Program-made: the position numbers and the translations under genes
In this document: positions 8,913 to 18,553 of the stretch, piece after piece
Numbering within the stretch: position 1 is the stretch's first letter
How the letters are laid out: every line of letters starts with the position of its first letter
Assembly: GCF_021290385.1 (NCBI RefSeq)
Contig: NZ_CP089928.1
Location: forward strand, 1,348,501 to 1,412,500
Direction of reading: 5' to 3'
DNA from: Microbulbifer sp. YPW16
GTDB taxonomy: Bacteria; Pseudomonadota; Gammaproteobacteria; Pseudomonadales; Cellvibrionaceae
DNA length: 64,000 nt
The notes under the pieces: model-generated
Told to the model about the DNA's origin: nothing
The model's input: the letters and a program-made list of their open reading frames with translations, nothing else
Databases searched by the model: none

Positions 8913-9626
8913 TCACCCGGTATCCGGGTAGCATTCCGGCGGCACACGGATAAACCGCCGGTAGATATCGTCGAGATTTGCGCAGACAGTGTCGCACAGT
9001 TCCAGCTCATTGTGCTCCCACAACCGCCGCAGGCCATCCGCTGTCAGCAGGTCATCCAGCTCGCGGGAACGGGGCGCATAACTCAGGTGCCAGCGTTCCG
9101 GCGCGATACCGCCCCGATCCTCTGCATAGGGCCGGAACAGGCCATGGCTTTCCCCGGCGGCAATGCGCTGGTCCAGCCAGCAATGGAATGGACCGAATAC
9201 GCCGCAATCCTCCACTTCCCGGGGGGTGAGCTGCGGGCGATAGTCCTCCGGCACCGCAGCGGCGTCAATAACATCAAAGTCCGTACCCCAGTGGTGTCGC
9301 GAGGCGCCGGGCAGAGCCGACCAGCGCAGGATGGCGTAAACCCGGTCCCGGGGTGAAAGTGCCGCCGCATCCAGGGGCTCCCCCCCGCTGTCCAGCAGCG
9401 GGCGCTGGCCACCGGCCTTGCCGTTCCAGATCGTGCGTTGGCGCTCGAAGTCGCGGAATCCTGATACCACACGGGGTTCAAACCCGGCCGCACGTGCATC
9501 CTGGCGCAGGCGCTCAAAGGCCACCAGGGCCTCCGGGTGCAAAAGCTGCCCGGAAATCGGTTCAAGAATGACATGTTCATCCGAGAGCCCAAACAACATC
9601 CGCTCAATCGCGGCATCTAACATCAC
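8913..9626 (-). CDS. M15-family D-alanyl-D-alanine carboxypeptidase (VanY-like)
   Basis: This is a 237-residue zinc peptidase of the M15B group, which trims D-Ala from peptidoglycan stem peptides. The zinc signature S-x-H-x-x-G-x-x-x-D is at residues 109-118 (H111, D118), and the second motif E-x-x-H gives E177 and H180. The substrate-side SGFRDFERQ is at 55-63. No signal peptide is evident, so the protein may be cytoplasmic and act in turnover, or be exported by another route. Two adjacent ATGs (9626 and 9623) are equally possible starts. Confidence 0.87.
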   Translation of the reverse strand: MMLDAAIERMLFGLSDEHVILEPISGQLLHPEALVAFERLRQDARAAGFEPRVVSGFRDFERQRTIWNGKAGGQRPLLDSGGEPLDAAALSPRDRVYAILRWSALPGASRHHWGTDFDVIDAAAVPEDYRPQLTPREVEDCGVFGPFHCWLDQRIAAGESHGLFRPYAEDRGGIAPERWHLSYAPRSRELDDLLTADGLRRLWEHNELELCDTVCANLDDIYRRFIRVPPECYPDTG

Positions 9627-9792
9627 ATGTACCCCGGTTTAAGGCCTGAATCCCAGTAAATTCCAGCTAAATTTACTACATTTCCGATATTGGACGGTAT
9701 CAAAAGTCAGCTGAGGTCCAGGCGACAAGTCGCCGGTTCAAAACTGGCATGTAACTCCAAAAAAGTTGCTTACTTCTTTTGCTAATCAGCTT

Positions 9793-9820
9793 TTGACTGC
9801 TTATCCACTTATGTTATTTT
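9793..9820 (+). promoter_or_regulatory. Candidate sigma-70 promoter for the TfoX-domain gene
   Basis: TTGACT (9793-9798) and TATTTT (9815-9820) are 16 bases apart in an AT-rich stretch, about 97 bases before the start codon. The rest of the 9627-9917 gap contains a GGCGAC-AA-GTCGCC palindrome (9721-9734) and no gene. Confidence 0.45.
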
Positions 9821-9917
9821 GCATAGCCCGGTTCAAGGAATGAGCCGATCCGTGCATTGCCGGCGCCAGAATCTGGCACCGCCGATTAAAGTGGCGTATC
9901 TACCAGGGAAGACCACC

Positions 9918-10202
9918 ATGCACCCGAGTCAATCAGAGCTCCTCAAACTCAAAAACCTCGGACTCGCGTCAGTCAATATTCTCCATTCCATCGGGATTCG
10001 CACTTGTGATGACCTGCGCCGGATCGGTCCGGTGGAGGCCTTTACCTGCATCCGGGCCCGCGGTATCAACGCTTCCCGTGTACTCCTCTACGCATTGCAG
10101 GGGGCACTGCTGGATGTTCACTGGAACGAGCTGGACCCCGACCTGAAACGACGCCTGGCCGATGAGGCGGATCGCGCCATGTCCGCGCAGGGCCAGGACT
10201 GA
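9918..10202 (+). CDS. TfoX C-terminal-domain protein
   Basis: The 94-residue product consists of a single TfoX C-terminal domain: LKNLGLASVNILHSIGIRT (a helix-hairpin-helix-like start), DLRRIGPVEAF, then ARGINASRVLLYALQGALL and a charged tail. Full TfoX/Sxy also carries an N-terminal domain and activates competence genes; stand-alone C-terminal domains are common and uncharacterised. I chose the ATG at 9918 because AGGGAAGA precedes it and because homology starts there; an upstream in-frame start would add 33 unrelated residues. Confidence 0.82.
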   Translation: MHPSQSELLKLKNLGLASVNILHSIGIRTCDDLRRIGPVEAFTCIRARGINASRVLLYALQGALLDVHWNELDPDLKRRLADEADRAMSAQGQD

Positions 10203-10317
10203 CCCGGGCGCGGGAACCAATCCGGCATGCCACTCCCGCGGCGGGGCGAATCTTGTAATCTCCCCGCAGCGCCCCAATCTACACTTCTCCCAAGGATTAC
10301 TACTGGAGAGTGAGCCG

Positions 10318-11196
10318 ATGTTGCGCATTGGTTTGTTTTTACTGACTAACCTGGCCGTGCTGGTGCTGGCCGGGATCATTTTTAACCTGTTCGGTTTCCA
10401 GGGGATTCTCGCCGCCAACGGCGTGGACCTGAACCTCACCGGGCTGCTGACTTTGTGCGCCGTATTCGGTTTCGGTGGCGCCCTGGTGTCGCTGCTGCTT
10501 TCCAAGACCATCGCCCGGATGAGCACTCGCACCCAGGTGATCACCCAGCCGCAGACAGCCGACGAGCAATGGCTGGTGGATACCGTGCGGGACCTGTCCG
10601 AAAAAGCCGGCATCGGGATGCCCGATGTGGGCATCTTCCCCATGCAACAGGCCAACGCCTTTGCCACCGGCTGGAACCGCAACAGCGCGCTGGTAGCGGT
10701 GAGTGCCGGCCTGCTGCAGCGCTTTAACCGCGACGAGGCGCGGGCGGTCATCGGCCACGAGATCGGTCACGTCGCCAACGGCGACATGGTGACCCTGGCA
10801 CTGGTCCAGGGCGTGGTAAACACCTTCGTCATGTTCTTTGCGCGCCTGGTGGGCTTTTTCGTGGACCGGGTGATCCTGAAGAACGAGCAGGGCCTGGGGA
10901 TCGGTTACTTCGTGACTTCCATCATCATGGATATCCTGTTCGGCTTCCTGGCCATGATGGTGGTGGCCTGGTTCAGCCGTCGACGGGAGTACCGCGCCGA
11001 TGCAGCGGGCGCCGACCTCACCACCCGCGAGTCGATGGCCGCGGCCCTGATGCGCATCAAGTCTGAATCCGAGGCCGGCCGCGAGCAACCGCTGCCCAGC
11101 AACATGAAAGCCTTTGGCATCTACGGCAATATGGGGGCGCTGATGGCCAGCCATCCGCCGCTTGAGGATCGTATCCTGGCCCTGCAGAATCGATAA
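10318..11196 (+). CDS. htpX: Membrane zinc metalloprotease HtpX
   Basis: HtpX is an inner-membrane M48 protease that degrades misfolded membrane proteins together with FtsH. The product is 292 residues, the usual length. Two N-terminal membrane helices are at about 5-25 and 40-62, the HEIGH zinc site is at 147-151, two more helices follow at about 158-215, and REYRADAAGA supplies the third ligand Glu. The ATG at 10318 has GGAGAG upstream; the longer frame to 10162 would overlap the preceding gene. Its neighbour downstream is another quality-control protease. Confidence 0.95.
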   Translation: MLRIGLFLLTNLAVLVLAGIIFNLFGFQGILAANGVDLNLTGLLTLCAVFGFGGALVSLLLSKTIARMSTRTQVITQPQTADEQWLVDTVRDLSEKAGIGMPDVGIFPMQQANAFATGWNRNSALVAVSAGLLQRFNRDEARAVIGHEIGHVANGDMVTLALVQGVVNTFVMFFARLVGFFVDRVILKNEQGLGIGYFVTSIIMDILFGFLAMMVVAWFSRRREYRADAAGADLTTRESMAAALMRIKSESEAGREQPLPSNMKAFGIYGNMGALMASHPPLEDRILALQNR

Positions 11197-11280
11197 CCGG
11201 GGACGGCCCCGTCCCCAGGTATGGCCGGTCCGCGCCAGCGCGGCCGGCTGCTGTCCCAGTTAGAACAACATACCCGGACC

Positions 11281-12336
11281 ATGAAAAAACTGGTTTCACT
11301 GATTTTCGCCATCACCCTCCTGGCGTTCCCCTGCCTCGCCAGTGCGGGATCCCTGCTGCCCGACTTCTCCACCGACGACGAGAAGAACACCATGCAGGTG
11401 TTCAATTTTGCCAGCCCATCCGTGGTGTATGTCACCAACGAGACGCTGGTGCGGGATCGCTGGAGCCTGCGCATGCACACGGTGCCCAAGGGCGCCGGCA
11501 GCGGCTTTATCTGGGACCGCCAGGGACATATCGTCACAAATTTCCATGTGATCGAGGGCGCGCGCAAGGTAACCATCACCCTGCAGGACCGCAGCGAGTG
11601 GCCGGCGGAGCTGGTGGGATCCGCACCGGAGAAGGACCTGGCGGTGCTCAGGATCAATGCGCCACCGGAGCTGCTGGCACCCCTGGTGCCGGGAACCTCC
11701 AACACCCTCTCGGTCGGCCGCAAGGTGCTCGCCATCGGCAATCCCTTCGGGCTGGACACCACCCTGACCACCGGTGTGGTGAGCGCCCTGGGTCGCGAGA
11801 TACAGGCTGCCAATAACCGCACCATTCGCAATGTGATCCAGACCGACGCGGCCATCAATCCCGGCAATTCCGGTGGTCCGCTGCTGAATTCCCGCGGCCA
11901 GTTGATCGGGGTGAACACCGCCATCTACAGCCCCAGCGGCGCCAGCGTAGGCATCGGCTTTGCCATCCCCGTGGACACCGTGAAAAAAATCGTACCGGAA
12001 CTGATTGCCCACGGCCGCCTGGTGCGGCCAGTACTGGGTATCGAGTCCGCGCCGGACCAGTGGGCCAGCCGCTTTGGCTTCGACGGCGTGGCAGTGCTGC
12101 GCATTGCTCCCGGCATGCCCGCGGAGGAGGCCGGGCTGCGCGGCGTGTTCCGCACCGAACGCGGTGGCTGGCAGCTGGGGGACGTGATCATCGCCGTGGA
12201 TGACGATCCCGTGCGTAATTATGATGACCTGCTGAATGCCCTGGAAAAACACCGTGCGGGCGACCAGGTAAGGCTGGAGTTCCTGCGCGACGGCCGGGAA
12301 CAGCAGGCTTACATCACACTGGCCGCACCGGAGTAA
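11281..12336 (+). CDS. DegP/DegS-like trypsin-fold serine protease with one PDZ domain
   Basis: This is a 351-residue periplasmic HtrA-family protease. Its signal peptide is MKKLVSLIFAITLLAFPCLASA. The catalytic triad is H89 (TNFHVIEG), D119 (EKDLAVL) and S197 (NPGNSGGP). A single PDZ domain runs from about 255 to 345 (VAVLRIAPGMPAEEAGL, then GDVIIAVDDDPV). A single PDZ and this size suit the DegS or plant-Deg-like subgroup rather than DegP, which has two. It lies 84 bases after htpX. The start has only a weak ribosome site, but it gives the clear signal peptide. Confidence 0.92.
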   Translation: MKKLVSLIFAITLLAFPCLASAGSLLPDFSTDDEKNTMQVFNFASPSVVYVTNETLVRDRWSLRMHTVPKGAGSGFIWDRQGHIVTNFHVIEGARKVTITLQDRSEWPAELVGSAPEKDLAVLRINAPPELLAPLVPGTSNTLSVGRKVLAIGNPFGLDTTLTTGVVSALGREIQAANNRTIRNVIQTDAAINPGNSGGPLLNSRGQLIGVNTAIYSPSGASVGIGFAIPVDTVKKIVPELIAHGRLVRPVLGIESAPDQWASRFGFDGVAVLRIAPGMPAEEAGLRGVFRTERGGWQLGDVIIAVDDDPVRNYDDLLNALEKHRAGDQVRLEFLRDGREQQAYITLAAPE

Positions 12337-12380
12337 ACTGGCGCGGCCGATAAAACGCAGAAAACACTAAAAGGGTTAGC

Positions 12381-12725
12381 GTGCAGAAATACTTTCTTTG
12401 TCGTTACGACGAGTTGAGCGAGGGGCAGTCGAAAGGCTTTTCCCTGGGGGACACGGCCGCAGGCACGGACAATGTCTTTGCGGTGATGAAAGACGGCGAG
12501 ATCTACGCCTACAAGAACAGCTGCCCGCACCAGGGCATCAACCTGGACTGGCAACCCGACCAGTTCCTGGACCCGGATGGGGCACTGATCCAGTGCGCCT
12601 CCCACGGCGCCCTGTTCATGATCGAGTCCGGCGAGTGCATTGCCGGCCCCTGTGCCGGCGACGCCCTGACCCCGGTGCCGATCGAGCACAGCCCAGAGGG
12701 ACTGTACGTTATCCTGGCGGAATGA
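12381..12725 (+). CDS. Small Rieske-type [2Fe-2S] ferredoxin
   Basis: The 114-residue product is a single Rieske fold. The cluster ligands are C48 and H50 (SCPHQG) and C72 and H75 (CASHGALF). Such proteins act as electron carriers, for example NirD-like or dioxygenase ferredoxins; here no partner oxygenase or reductase is adjacent, so the role is unknown. The start is GTG, with AAGGG a few bases before it. It follows the serine protease after 44 bases, in the same direction. Confidence 0.88.
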   Translation: MQKYFLCRYDELSEGQSKGFSLGDTAAGTDNVFAVMKDGEIYAYKNSCPHQGINLDWQPDQFLDPDGALIQCASHGALFMIESGECIAGPCAGDALTPVPIEHSPEGLYVILAE

Positions 12726-12798
12726 CAGCGCGGTGGCGGCTGCCAGGACCAAGGTGTCGTCGCAGCCCCGGGGCAAACGGGCCCCTTACTGACCTGCC

Positions 12799-13500
12799 CT
12801 AGACGCTGAAGGGCACGGAATCCGCCAGTGCAATTTCCCCGGCGCCCAGATGCGCGCGATACGCGATAACCTCAACGCCCGCGGCAACCGCCGTGTCCAG
12901 CGCAGCGGCATAAGCCGGGTCGATTTCCCGAGCCGGCGCCACCGTCTGGATGCCCGTGTGCTGCACACAGTAGAAGAGCACCGCGCGCACACCTTCTTCG
13001 GCCAGCTTCTGCAGTTCCCGCAGGTGCTTGGTGCCCCGCGCACTGACTGCATCCGGGAACAGTCCCCGGCTGCCCTCGGCCAGGGTGACGTTTTTTACCT
13101 CGACATAGCAGTCGCCCCTGTCGCCGGACAACAACAGGTCGATGCGGCTGTTTTCGGCGCCATAACGCACTTCCCGCCGCACCCGCTCGTACCCCTGCAG
13201 CTCGGTAACAATGCCGTTGGCAATTGCCTCCTCCACCAGGGCATTGGAGCGGCCCGTATTCACCCCCGCCAGCGCCTGCTCCGGAGTGGTGGTGATCTCG
13301 AGGGTGTGCCGGTACTTGCGCTTGGGATTACCGGAATCCGAGTACCAGCAGGGGCTGTTCTCTACCCAGCAGTTCTTCATCGAACCGGTGTTGGGGCAGT
13401 GAATGGTGAAAATGTCGCCGGTTTCCGTTTGGATATCGGCGAGAAAGCGCTTATAGCGACGCAGCAGCGTGCCCCGTTGCAATGGAGGATTAAACTTCAC
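12799..13500 (-). CDS. sfsA: SfsA family protein
   Basis: This 233-residue protein matches SfsA across its length: an OB-like N-terminus (RGTLLRRYKRFLADI, then HCPNTGSM) and a nuclease-like core (ALVEEAI, RIDLLL, CYVEVKNVTL, FPDAVSARGTKHL). SfsA was first linked to sugar fermentation and maltose genes and is predicted to bind or cut nucleic acid. The divergent sfsA-dksA pair is a conserved gammaproteobacterial arrangement and marks the start of the dksA-gluQ-cbrAB-pcnB-folK-panB block. Confidence 0.95.
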   Translation of the reverse strand: MKFNPPLQRGTLLRRYKRFLADIQTETGDIFTIHCPNTGSMKNCWVENSPCWYSDSGNPKRKYRHTLEITTTPEQALAGVNTGRSNALVEEAIANGIVTELQGYERVRREVRYGAENSRIDLLLSGDRGDCYVEVKNVTLAEGSRGLFPDAVSARGTKHLRELQKLAEEGVRAVLFYCVQHTGIQTVAPAREIDPAYAAALDTAVAAGVEVIAYRAHLGAGEIALADSVPFSV

Positions 13501-13525
13501 AGTAAGACCTTTGCGGACAAATCTT

Positions 13526-13559
13526 GCGCCACAAAATACCAGACAACATTTTGTGGCGC
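13526..13559. repeat. 12-bp perfect inverted repeat between sfsA and dksA
   Basis: GCGCCACAAAAT (13526-13537) and ATTTTGTGGCGC (13548-13559) are perfectly complementary around a 10-base spacer, just upstream of the sfsA start. No T-run follows, so this looks more like an operator or leader hairpin than a terminator. The remaining 13560-13824 stretch is the dksA upstream region and holds no gene. Confidence 0.6.
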
Positions 13560-13824
13560 GAACTGCAGAGATTTGATAGTTTCCTCGCTCTCGGTCGCCC
13601 GGGGTATGGCGCCGGGACAGGAGCAGCCTGCCGCTTATCGGACCGATGCATCTTCCCAGACGGTTACCAAACCGCCAACAAGGTTAAAAATGCATCAACC
13701 CGGTAAAATCCGGTCTAGGCTAGTGTCCAGCCTCACGCGAATTGCAGGCGCGGGACCGGACATATTGAATTTGGTGGTACAGCCCTCATATCAGGGGGCC
13801 CGTATAGAAAGAGAGGCAACGACT

Positions 13825-14262
13825 ATGCCCAAAACTGCTGCGAGCACCGAATCTCTGCACGGCTTTGAGCCCTACAAGGAGAAGAAGGGCGAAGAGTACA
13901 TGAACGAGAAGCAGCAGGAGCACTTCCGCAACTTGCTGCTGGCCTGGAAAGCCGAGCTGATGGCGGAAGTGGACCGCACCGTTTCCCACATGAAAGACGA
14001 GGCAGCCAACTTCCCGGACCCGGCCGATCGGGCCAGCCAGGAAGAGGAGTTCAGCCTGGAACTGCGCACCCGCGACCGCGAGCGCAAGCTGATCAAGAAA
14101 ATCGACGCCACCATCGAACTGATCGACCAGGACGATTATGGCTTCTGCGAGGCCTGCGGCGTGGAAATTGGCATCCGTCGCCTGGAGGCCCGGCCCACCG
14201 CCACGCTCTGCGTCGACTGCAAGACCCTGGCGGAAATCAAGGAACGGCAGATCTCCGGCTGA
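13825..14262 (+). CDS. dksA: RNA polymerase-binding transcription factor DksA
   Basis: DksA enters the RNA polymerase secondary channel and, with ppGpp, adjusts rRNA and amino acid promoters. The product is 145 residues, close to the E. coli length. The long coiled coil (about 30-110) has the tip motif DPADRA, and the four-cysteine zinc finger at the C-terminus reads CEACG ... CVDC. The ATG at 13825 follows GAGAGG; a much longer in-frame extension upstream lacks similarity and would cross the sfsA promoter region. Confidence 0.97.
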   Translation: MPKTAASTESLHGFEPYKEKKGEEYMNEKQQEHFRNLLLAWKAELMAEVDRTVSHMKDEAANFPDPADRASQEEEFSLELRTRDRERKLIKKIDATIELIDQDDYGFCEACGVEIGIRRLEARPTATLCVDCKTLAEIKERQISG

Positions 14263-14277
14263 GCTCTGCCAGCCCCT

Positions 14278-14303
14278 GCGGGCGATCCCGGTGATCGCCC
14301 CGC
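14278..14303 (+). other. Hairpin between dksA and gluQ
   Basis: GGGCGATC and GATCGCCC form an 8-bp stem with extra GC pairs outside, 16 bases after the dksA stop. There is no U-tract. In Shigella a terminator in this same interval limits gluQ readthrough, so this hairpin may have a similar role. Confidence 0.35.
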
Positions 14304-14352
14304 TCCCCTCCCGGGGCAGCGGTGTCCAGCGCCGCTTTGCACACACCTTCCC

Positions 14353-15249
14353 ATGATGACCTCGGCACGCTATATCGGTCGTTTCGCGCCCTCGCCCACA
14401 GGCCCGTTGCATCTCGGCTCACTGGTTTCCGCCGTGGGGAGCTACCTGGATGCCATCGCCCATGGCGGCCAGTGGCTGGTGCGGATGGAGGACCTGGACC
14501 CGCCCCGCGAGGAACCGGGCGCGGCCGACCGTATACTGAAGTCCCTCGACGCCCACGGCCTGCACTGGCACGGCCCCCTGTGCCGGCAGAGCCAGCGCCA
14601 TAAGCGCTACGACGAACGGCTCGCAGAGCTGGCCGGGCGCGAACTGACTTATGCCTGCCACTGCTCCCGTGCCCAGATTCGTCGCCGCGGCGGCCACGAC
14701 AACGACGGCTGCCGCGCCACCCGCGAGGAACAGGGACCCAGCGCGGTGCGCCTGAAGTGCGCGGGCGGAGAGGAACACTTCGACGACATCTGGCACGGCG
14801 CGCAGCACCAGGCGATCGCCGAAGACACCATCCTGCGCCGCCGCGACGGTCTCTATGCCTACCAGCTGGCGGTGGTGGCGGACGATATCGACCAGGGCAT
14901 CACGCATATCGTACGCGGCGCAGACCTGCTGGAGACCAGTGGTGCGCAACAACGACTGTTCCGGCTTTTTGGTGCGGCAGTACCGCAATTCGGGCACCTG
15001 CCCCTGGTGATGAACCCCGGCGGACAGAAACTCAGCAAGCAGAACCAGGCACCGGCACTGGACGACCGGCAGCCATCCGCCAACCTGGTGCAGGCGCTCG
15101 GGTTTCTCGGTTTCCATGTCCCCCCGGGCCTGGAGGCTGAGACACCAGAGGCTATCCTGCACTGGGCCACTGCCCGCTGGCAGCGACACCAGGTGGACCG
15201 GCGCAACCGGGAACCGGCGCAGATTGCACAGACGGGCACCGGCCATTAA
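14353..15249 (+). CDS. gluQ: Glutamyl-Q tRNA(Asp) synthetase
   Basis: GluQ-RS is a truncated glutamyl-tRNA synthetase that glutamylates queuosine at the anticodon wobble base of tRNA-Asp. The 298-residue protein keeps the catalytic domain (GRFAPSPTGPLHLGSLVSA with the HIGH-equivalent HLGS; KLSKQ as the KMSKS equivalent) and lacks the anticodon-binding domain. Zinc-ligand candidates appear in YACHCSRAQI. The gene lies between dksA and the cbr block, as in Pseudomonas. Confidence 0.95.
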   Translation: MMTSARYIGRFAPSPTGPLHLGSLVSAVGSYLDAIAHGGQWLVRMEDLDPPREEPGAADRILKSLDAHGLHWHGPLCRQSQRHKRYDERLAELAGRELTYACHCSRAQIRRRGGHDNDGCRATREEQGPSAVRLKCAGGEEHFDDIWHGAQHQAIAEDTILRRRDGLYAYQLAVVADDIDQGITHIVRGADLLETSGAQQRLFRLFGAAVPQFGHLPLVMNPGGQKLSKQNQAPALDDRQPSANLVQALGFLGFHVPPGLEAETPEAILHWATARWQRHQVDRRNREPAQIAQTGTGH

Positions 15250-15296
15250 CATTTTCCCGCCAATTTCCACCGGAATCCCGCTGCCCGGGCGCAACC

Positions 15297-15473
15297 ATGA
15301 GTAATCGCACACTGCTAATCCTGCTGGTACTGGTGGGCTATGTCTTCTCCCCCACCGTGTTTACCTGGATGATCAATCCGTCCGGGGCCTGGTATCGCCC
15401 GTTTATCCTCTGGTTTGTGCTGATCCTGCTGGCACTCTTCATCCAGCTCAGGCGCGGCTCCAATGACATTTGA
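15297..15473 (+). CDS. Small CbrX-like membrane protein, coupled to cbrA
   Basis: This is a 58-residue protein with two hydrophobic helices (about 5-22 and 35-50), a tryptophan/tyrosine-rich loop between them (FTWMINPSGAWYRPF), and a basic end (QLRRGS). Its stop codon lies inside cbrA: the cbrA ATG (15463) is 11 bases before this gene's end, so ribosomes finishing here can restart on cbrA. In Pseudomonas putida a small gene, cbrX, occupies this exact place and is translationally coupled to cbrA. The identity is by position, size and overlap; I cannot confirm sequence homology. Confidence 0.78.
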   Translation: MSNRTLLILLVLVGYVFSPTVFTWMINPSGAWYRPFILWFVLILLALFIQLRRGSNDI

Positions 15474-18423
15474 TATTGTCCATATCGCACTGATCGGCGT
15501 GGCGTATATCGCCATGCTGTTTTTTGTCGCCTTCGCCACCTCCAAGGGCTGGATGCCGACCCGATGGGTGCGCCGGCCACTGGTTTATGTCCTTTCACTG
15601 GGTGTATCACTCAGCGCCTGGACCTTCTACGGTGTAGTGGACCTGGCCTGGCAGCACGGCTATGGGGTTCTTGCCTACTACCTGGGTACCGGCGCCATGT
15701 TCCTGTTTGCGCCCGTGGCGCTGGAACCCCTGTCAAGACTGGCGCAGCGCTACCAGCTCACCTCGCCCGCGGACCTGCTGGTATTCCGCTACCACAGCCG
15801 CGGTGCCGGCACCCTGGCCACGCTGTTTATGTTGCTGGGCCTGCTGCCGCTGATTGCCCTGCAGATCCAGGCGGTGGCCGAGACCCTGGCCCTGCTCTCC
15901 AGCGACAGCGTCGCCGCGCTGGCACTGCCGGGGGCCGGTATCAGCGCCAAGAACCTGATCGCCTTCTTCTACTGTGTGCTGCTGGCGGTCTTTACCGCCC
16001 TGTATGGCGCCAACCGCGAACGGCGCACTGGCCTGGTGGCGGCGATGGCGGTGGAATCCAGCGTCAAGCTGGTGGCGCTGCTGGCAGTGGGCCTGTATGC
16101 GGTATTCGGCGTGTTCGGCGGTATGGGCGGGCTCGACCAGTGGCTGGCGGACAACAGCGACATGCAGCAGCTCCTGTACAGCCCAATCGAGCAGGGTTCC
16201 TCCCACACCCTGCTGCTGGTATTTATCGCCACCGCGGTGGCCATGCCCCATATCTTTTACCTGAGCATCGCCGAGCGCTCCGCAGAGAAAACCCTGCGCA
16301 TCGCCAGCTGGGCATTCCCGCTGTTCCTGCTGCTGATGGCACTGCCGATCTTCCCCATCATGTGGGCCGGCTTCGCGCTGGATGTGACCGAGCCAGTGCA
16401 GTACTTCGCCCTTGCCGTGCCTCGAGCGAGCGGTTCGGCGTTGCTGACGGTGGCCGCGTTCGTGGGCGGACTCTCGGCTGCCACCGGTGCCCTGATCATG
16501 ATCACCCTGGCCCTGTCCACCATGGTGATGAACCACTGGCTCCTGCCCGGGACCCGCTGGCACTCCGAAGACAATATGTACCGCCAGCTGGTATGGCTGC
16601 GCCGGGCGATCGTAGGCGCACTGTTCCTGGCCGGCTTTGCGTTCTACCTGTTGCTGAACAACCGGCTCTCCCTTTCCGACCTGGCCCTGATGGCGTTTAT
16701 CGCCTCACTACAATTCCTGCCCGGGATCTTCGCTGTCATTCACTGGCCGCGAGGCAATCGCCGCGGGTTTATCGCGGGTTTGCTGGCGGGCATGCTGGTT
16801 TGGGGAGGCGGGCTCCTGCTGCCATCCATCTTCGCGATCGACGGCTTCACCCTGCCGGGTACCGACCTGCAGCTGCCTCTGGGCATGGCCATCTGGACCC
16901 AGGTCACCACCCTGTCGCTGGCAGTGAATGTGCTGCTGTTCGTGGGGCTCTCACTACTCACCCCGACCAGTAACATGGAGCAGTATGCCGCCGACCTCTG
17001 CAGCGACGACACCCTGAGCCAGGCCCTGCGGCTGGAGCTGGACGTGCAGTCCGCCGCCGATTTCCGCCTGCGGCTGGCGGAGAGCCTGGGCGCCGCCACC
17101 GCCAATCACGAGGTCAAAAAAGCCCTGCGACAGTTGCGGTTACCGGCAGACGAACGCCGCCCCTACGCCCTGCGCCAGCTCCGCAACAAGGTCGAGGCCA
17201 ACCTGTCGGGCCTGCTGGGGCGTGTGCTCGCGGGCCAGATCATCGATCGCCACATCCCGTTCAAGAACAGCGACCAGCCCGCCAACCGGGATATTCACCT
17301 GATCGAGTCGCGCCTGGGCCGCTACAAGAACCAGCTCACCGGCCTGGCCGCGGAACTCAACAACCTGCGCCTGTACCACAGGCAGATGCTGGAGGAGCTG
17401 CCCCTGGCCGCCTGCTCACTGGGAAGTGACGGCGAGGTCCTGCTATGGAACTATGCCATGCAGGACGTCACCGGCATCGCCGCCGGCGATGTCCTGGGCG
17501 CCAAGCTGGATTACCTGCCCGAGCCCTGGCACAGCCTGCTGCGCGACTTCGCTGCATCGGACGAGGGCAGCCGCTTCAAGCAACAAGTGGACATCGACGG
17601 CCACAGCCACTGGCTGAACCTGCACAAGACCCGCCTCAGGAGCAGTGCCAGCCCCCGCGGGCGCCGGGAGCCCAGTGATGCCCAGATGCTGCTGGTGGAG
17701 GACATCACTGAAACCCAGGTGCTGGAGCAGGAGCTGATCCACAGCGAGCGACTGGCTTCGGTCGGCCGCCTGGCCGCTGGGGTCGCCCATGAGGTGGGCA
17801 ACCCGGTCACCGGGATCGCCTGCCTGGCCCAGAACCTGCAGTTTGAGTCGGACAGCAACGAGGTGCGGGATACTGCCGACCAGATCCTCAGCCAGACCCA
17901 GCGTATCAGCCGCATCGTCCAATCCCTGGTCAACTTCTCCCACAGCGGCAAGCAGGAGAGCGAGCGCGCCCCGGTAGATCTCTACGCCACCGTTCAGGAA
18001 GCGGTGCAATTACTTTCCCTGCAGCGCGACAAGACCCAGGTGACCTTCACCAACACGGTTCCGGAGGACCTGGTGGCACCGGGCGACAACCAGCGCCTGA
18101 TCCAGGTCTTTATCAACCTGCTCAGCAATGCCCGCGACGCAAGCCCCGATGGCGGCAATGTGCACATCCACGGCTACATCGAGGGTGGTTACGCCTGCGT
18201 TTCGGTCACCGACGAGGGGCCGGGCATTTCCCCACGCCACCGCGAGCGCATCCTGGAGCCTTTTTTCACCACCAAGGAGCCCGGCGAGGGAACGGGGCTG
18301 GGCCTGGCAATGGTCTACAGCATCGTGGAGGAGCATGAGGGGCAACTGGAACTGGTCAGCCCTGCCGACCAGGAATCCGGCCGCGGAGCAAAGTTCATAG
18401 TCCAGTTACCCCTGGCAAGATAA
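15463..18423 (+). CDS. cbrA: CbrA: transporter-linked sensor histidine kinase
   Basis: CbrA is the sensor of the CbrA-CbrB system that sets carbon/nitrogen balance. The 986-residue protein opens with a sodium:solute-symporter-like domain of about a dozen membrane helices (residues 1 to about 500). A soluble linker with a PAS-like segment follows ([20 protein letters not shown] onwards, about 640-750). Next is a HisKA domain with phospho-accepting H776 in VAHEVGNP, then an HATPase ([30 protein letters not shown]). Position between gluQ and the sigma-54 regulator matches Pseudomonas cbrA. The signal sensed is not known from sequence; histidine transport has been reported for the Pseudomonas domain. 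Confidence 0.93.
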   Translation: MTFDIVHIALIGVAYIAMLFFVAFATSKGWMPTRWVRRPLVYVLSLGVSLSAWTFYGVVDLAWQHGYGVLAYYLGTGAMFLFAPVALEPLSRLAQRYQLTSPADLLVFRYHSRGAGTLATLFMLLGLLPLIALQIQAVAETLALLSSDSVAALALPGAGISAKNLIAFFYCVLLAVFTALYGANRERRTGLVAAMAVESSVKLVALLAVGLYAVFGVFGGMGGLDQWLADNSDMQQLLYSPIEQGSSHTLLLVFIATAVAMPHIFYLSIAERSAEKTLRIASWAFPLFLLLMALPIFPIMWAGFALDVTEPVQYFALAVPRASGSALLTVAAFVGGLSAATGALIMITLALSTMVMNHWLLPGTRWHSEDNMYRQLVWLRRAIVGALFLAGFAFYLLLNNRLSLSDLALMAFIASLQFLPGIFAVIHWPRGNRRGFIAGLLAGMLVWGGGLLLPSIFAIDGFTLPGTDLQLPLGMAIWTQVTTLSLAVNVLLFVGLSLLTPTSNMEQYAADLCSDDTLSQALRLELDVQSAADFRLRLAESLGAATANHEVKKALRQLRLPADERRPYALRQLRNKVEANLSGLLGRVLAGQIIDRHIPFKNSDQPANRDIHLIESRLGRYKNQLTGLAAELNNLRLYHRQMLEELPLAACSLGSDGEVLLWNYAMQDVTGIAAGDVLGAKLDYLPEPWHSLLRDFAASDEGSRFKQQVDIDGHSHWLNLHKTRLRSSASPRGRREPSDAQMLLVEDITETQVLEQELIHSERLASVGRLAAGVAHEVGNPVTGIACLAQNLQFESDSNEVRDTADQILSQTQRISRIVQSLVNFSHSGKQESERAPVDLYATVQEAVQLLSLQRDKTQVTFTNTVPEDLVAPGDNQRLIQVFINLLSNARDASPDGGNVHIHGYIEGGYACVSVTDEGPGISPRHRERILEPFFTTKEPGEGTGLGLAMVYSIVEEHEGQLELVSPADQESGRGAKFIVQLPLAR

Positions 18424-18553
18424 ATGTCGCTGGGGTGCGGATCTGGGCAAAATTCGTGCAAAGTTGGTGACAAAAGTCCCAACTGAGTTGCAACGAAACG
18501 CTTTGCGGGTAAAACTAGGCCCCCTCTGAGTGTTTTGTAACCAGGCGTAACAC

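Noticed and set aside
12850-13824. Upstream extension of dksA by 325 codons
   Set aside because: It would run antisense through sfsA and the shared promoter gap; DksA homology begins at 13825, which has a ribosome site.
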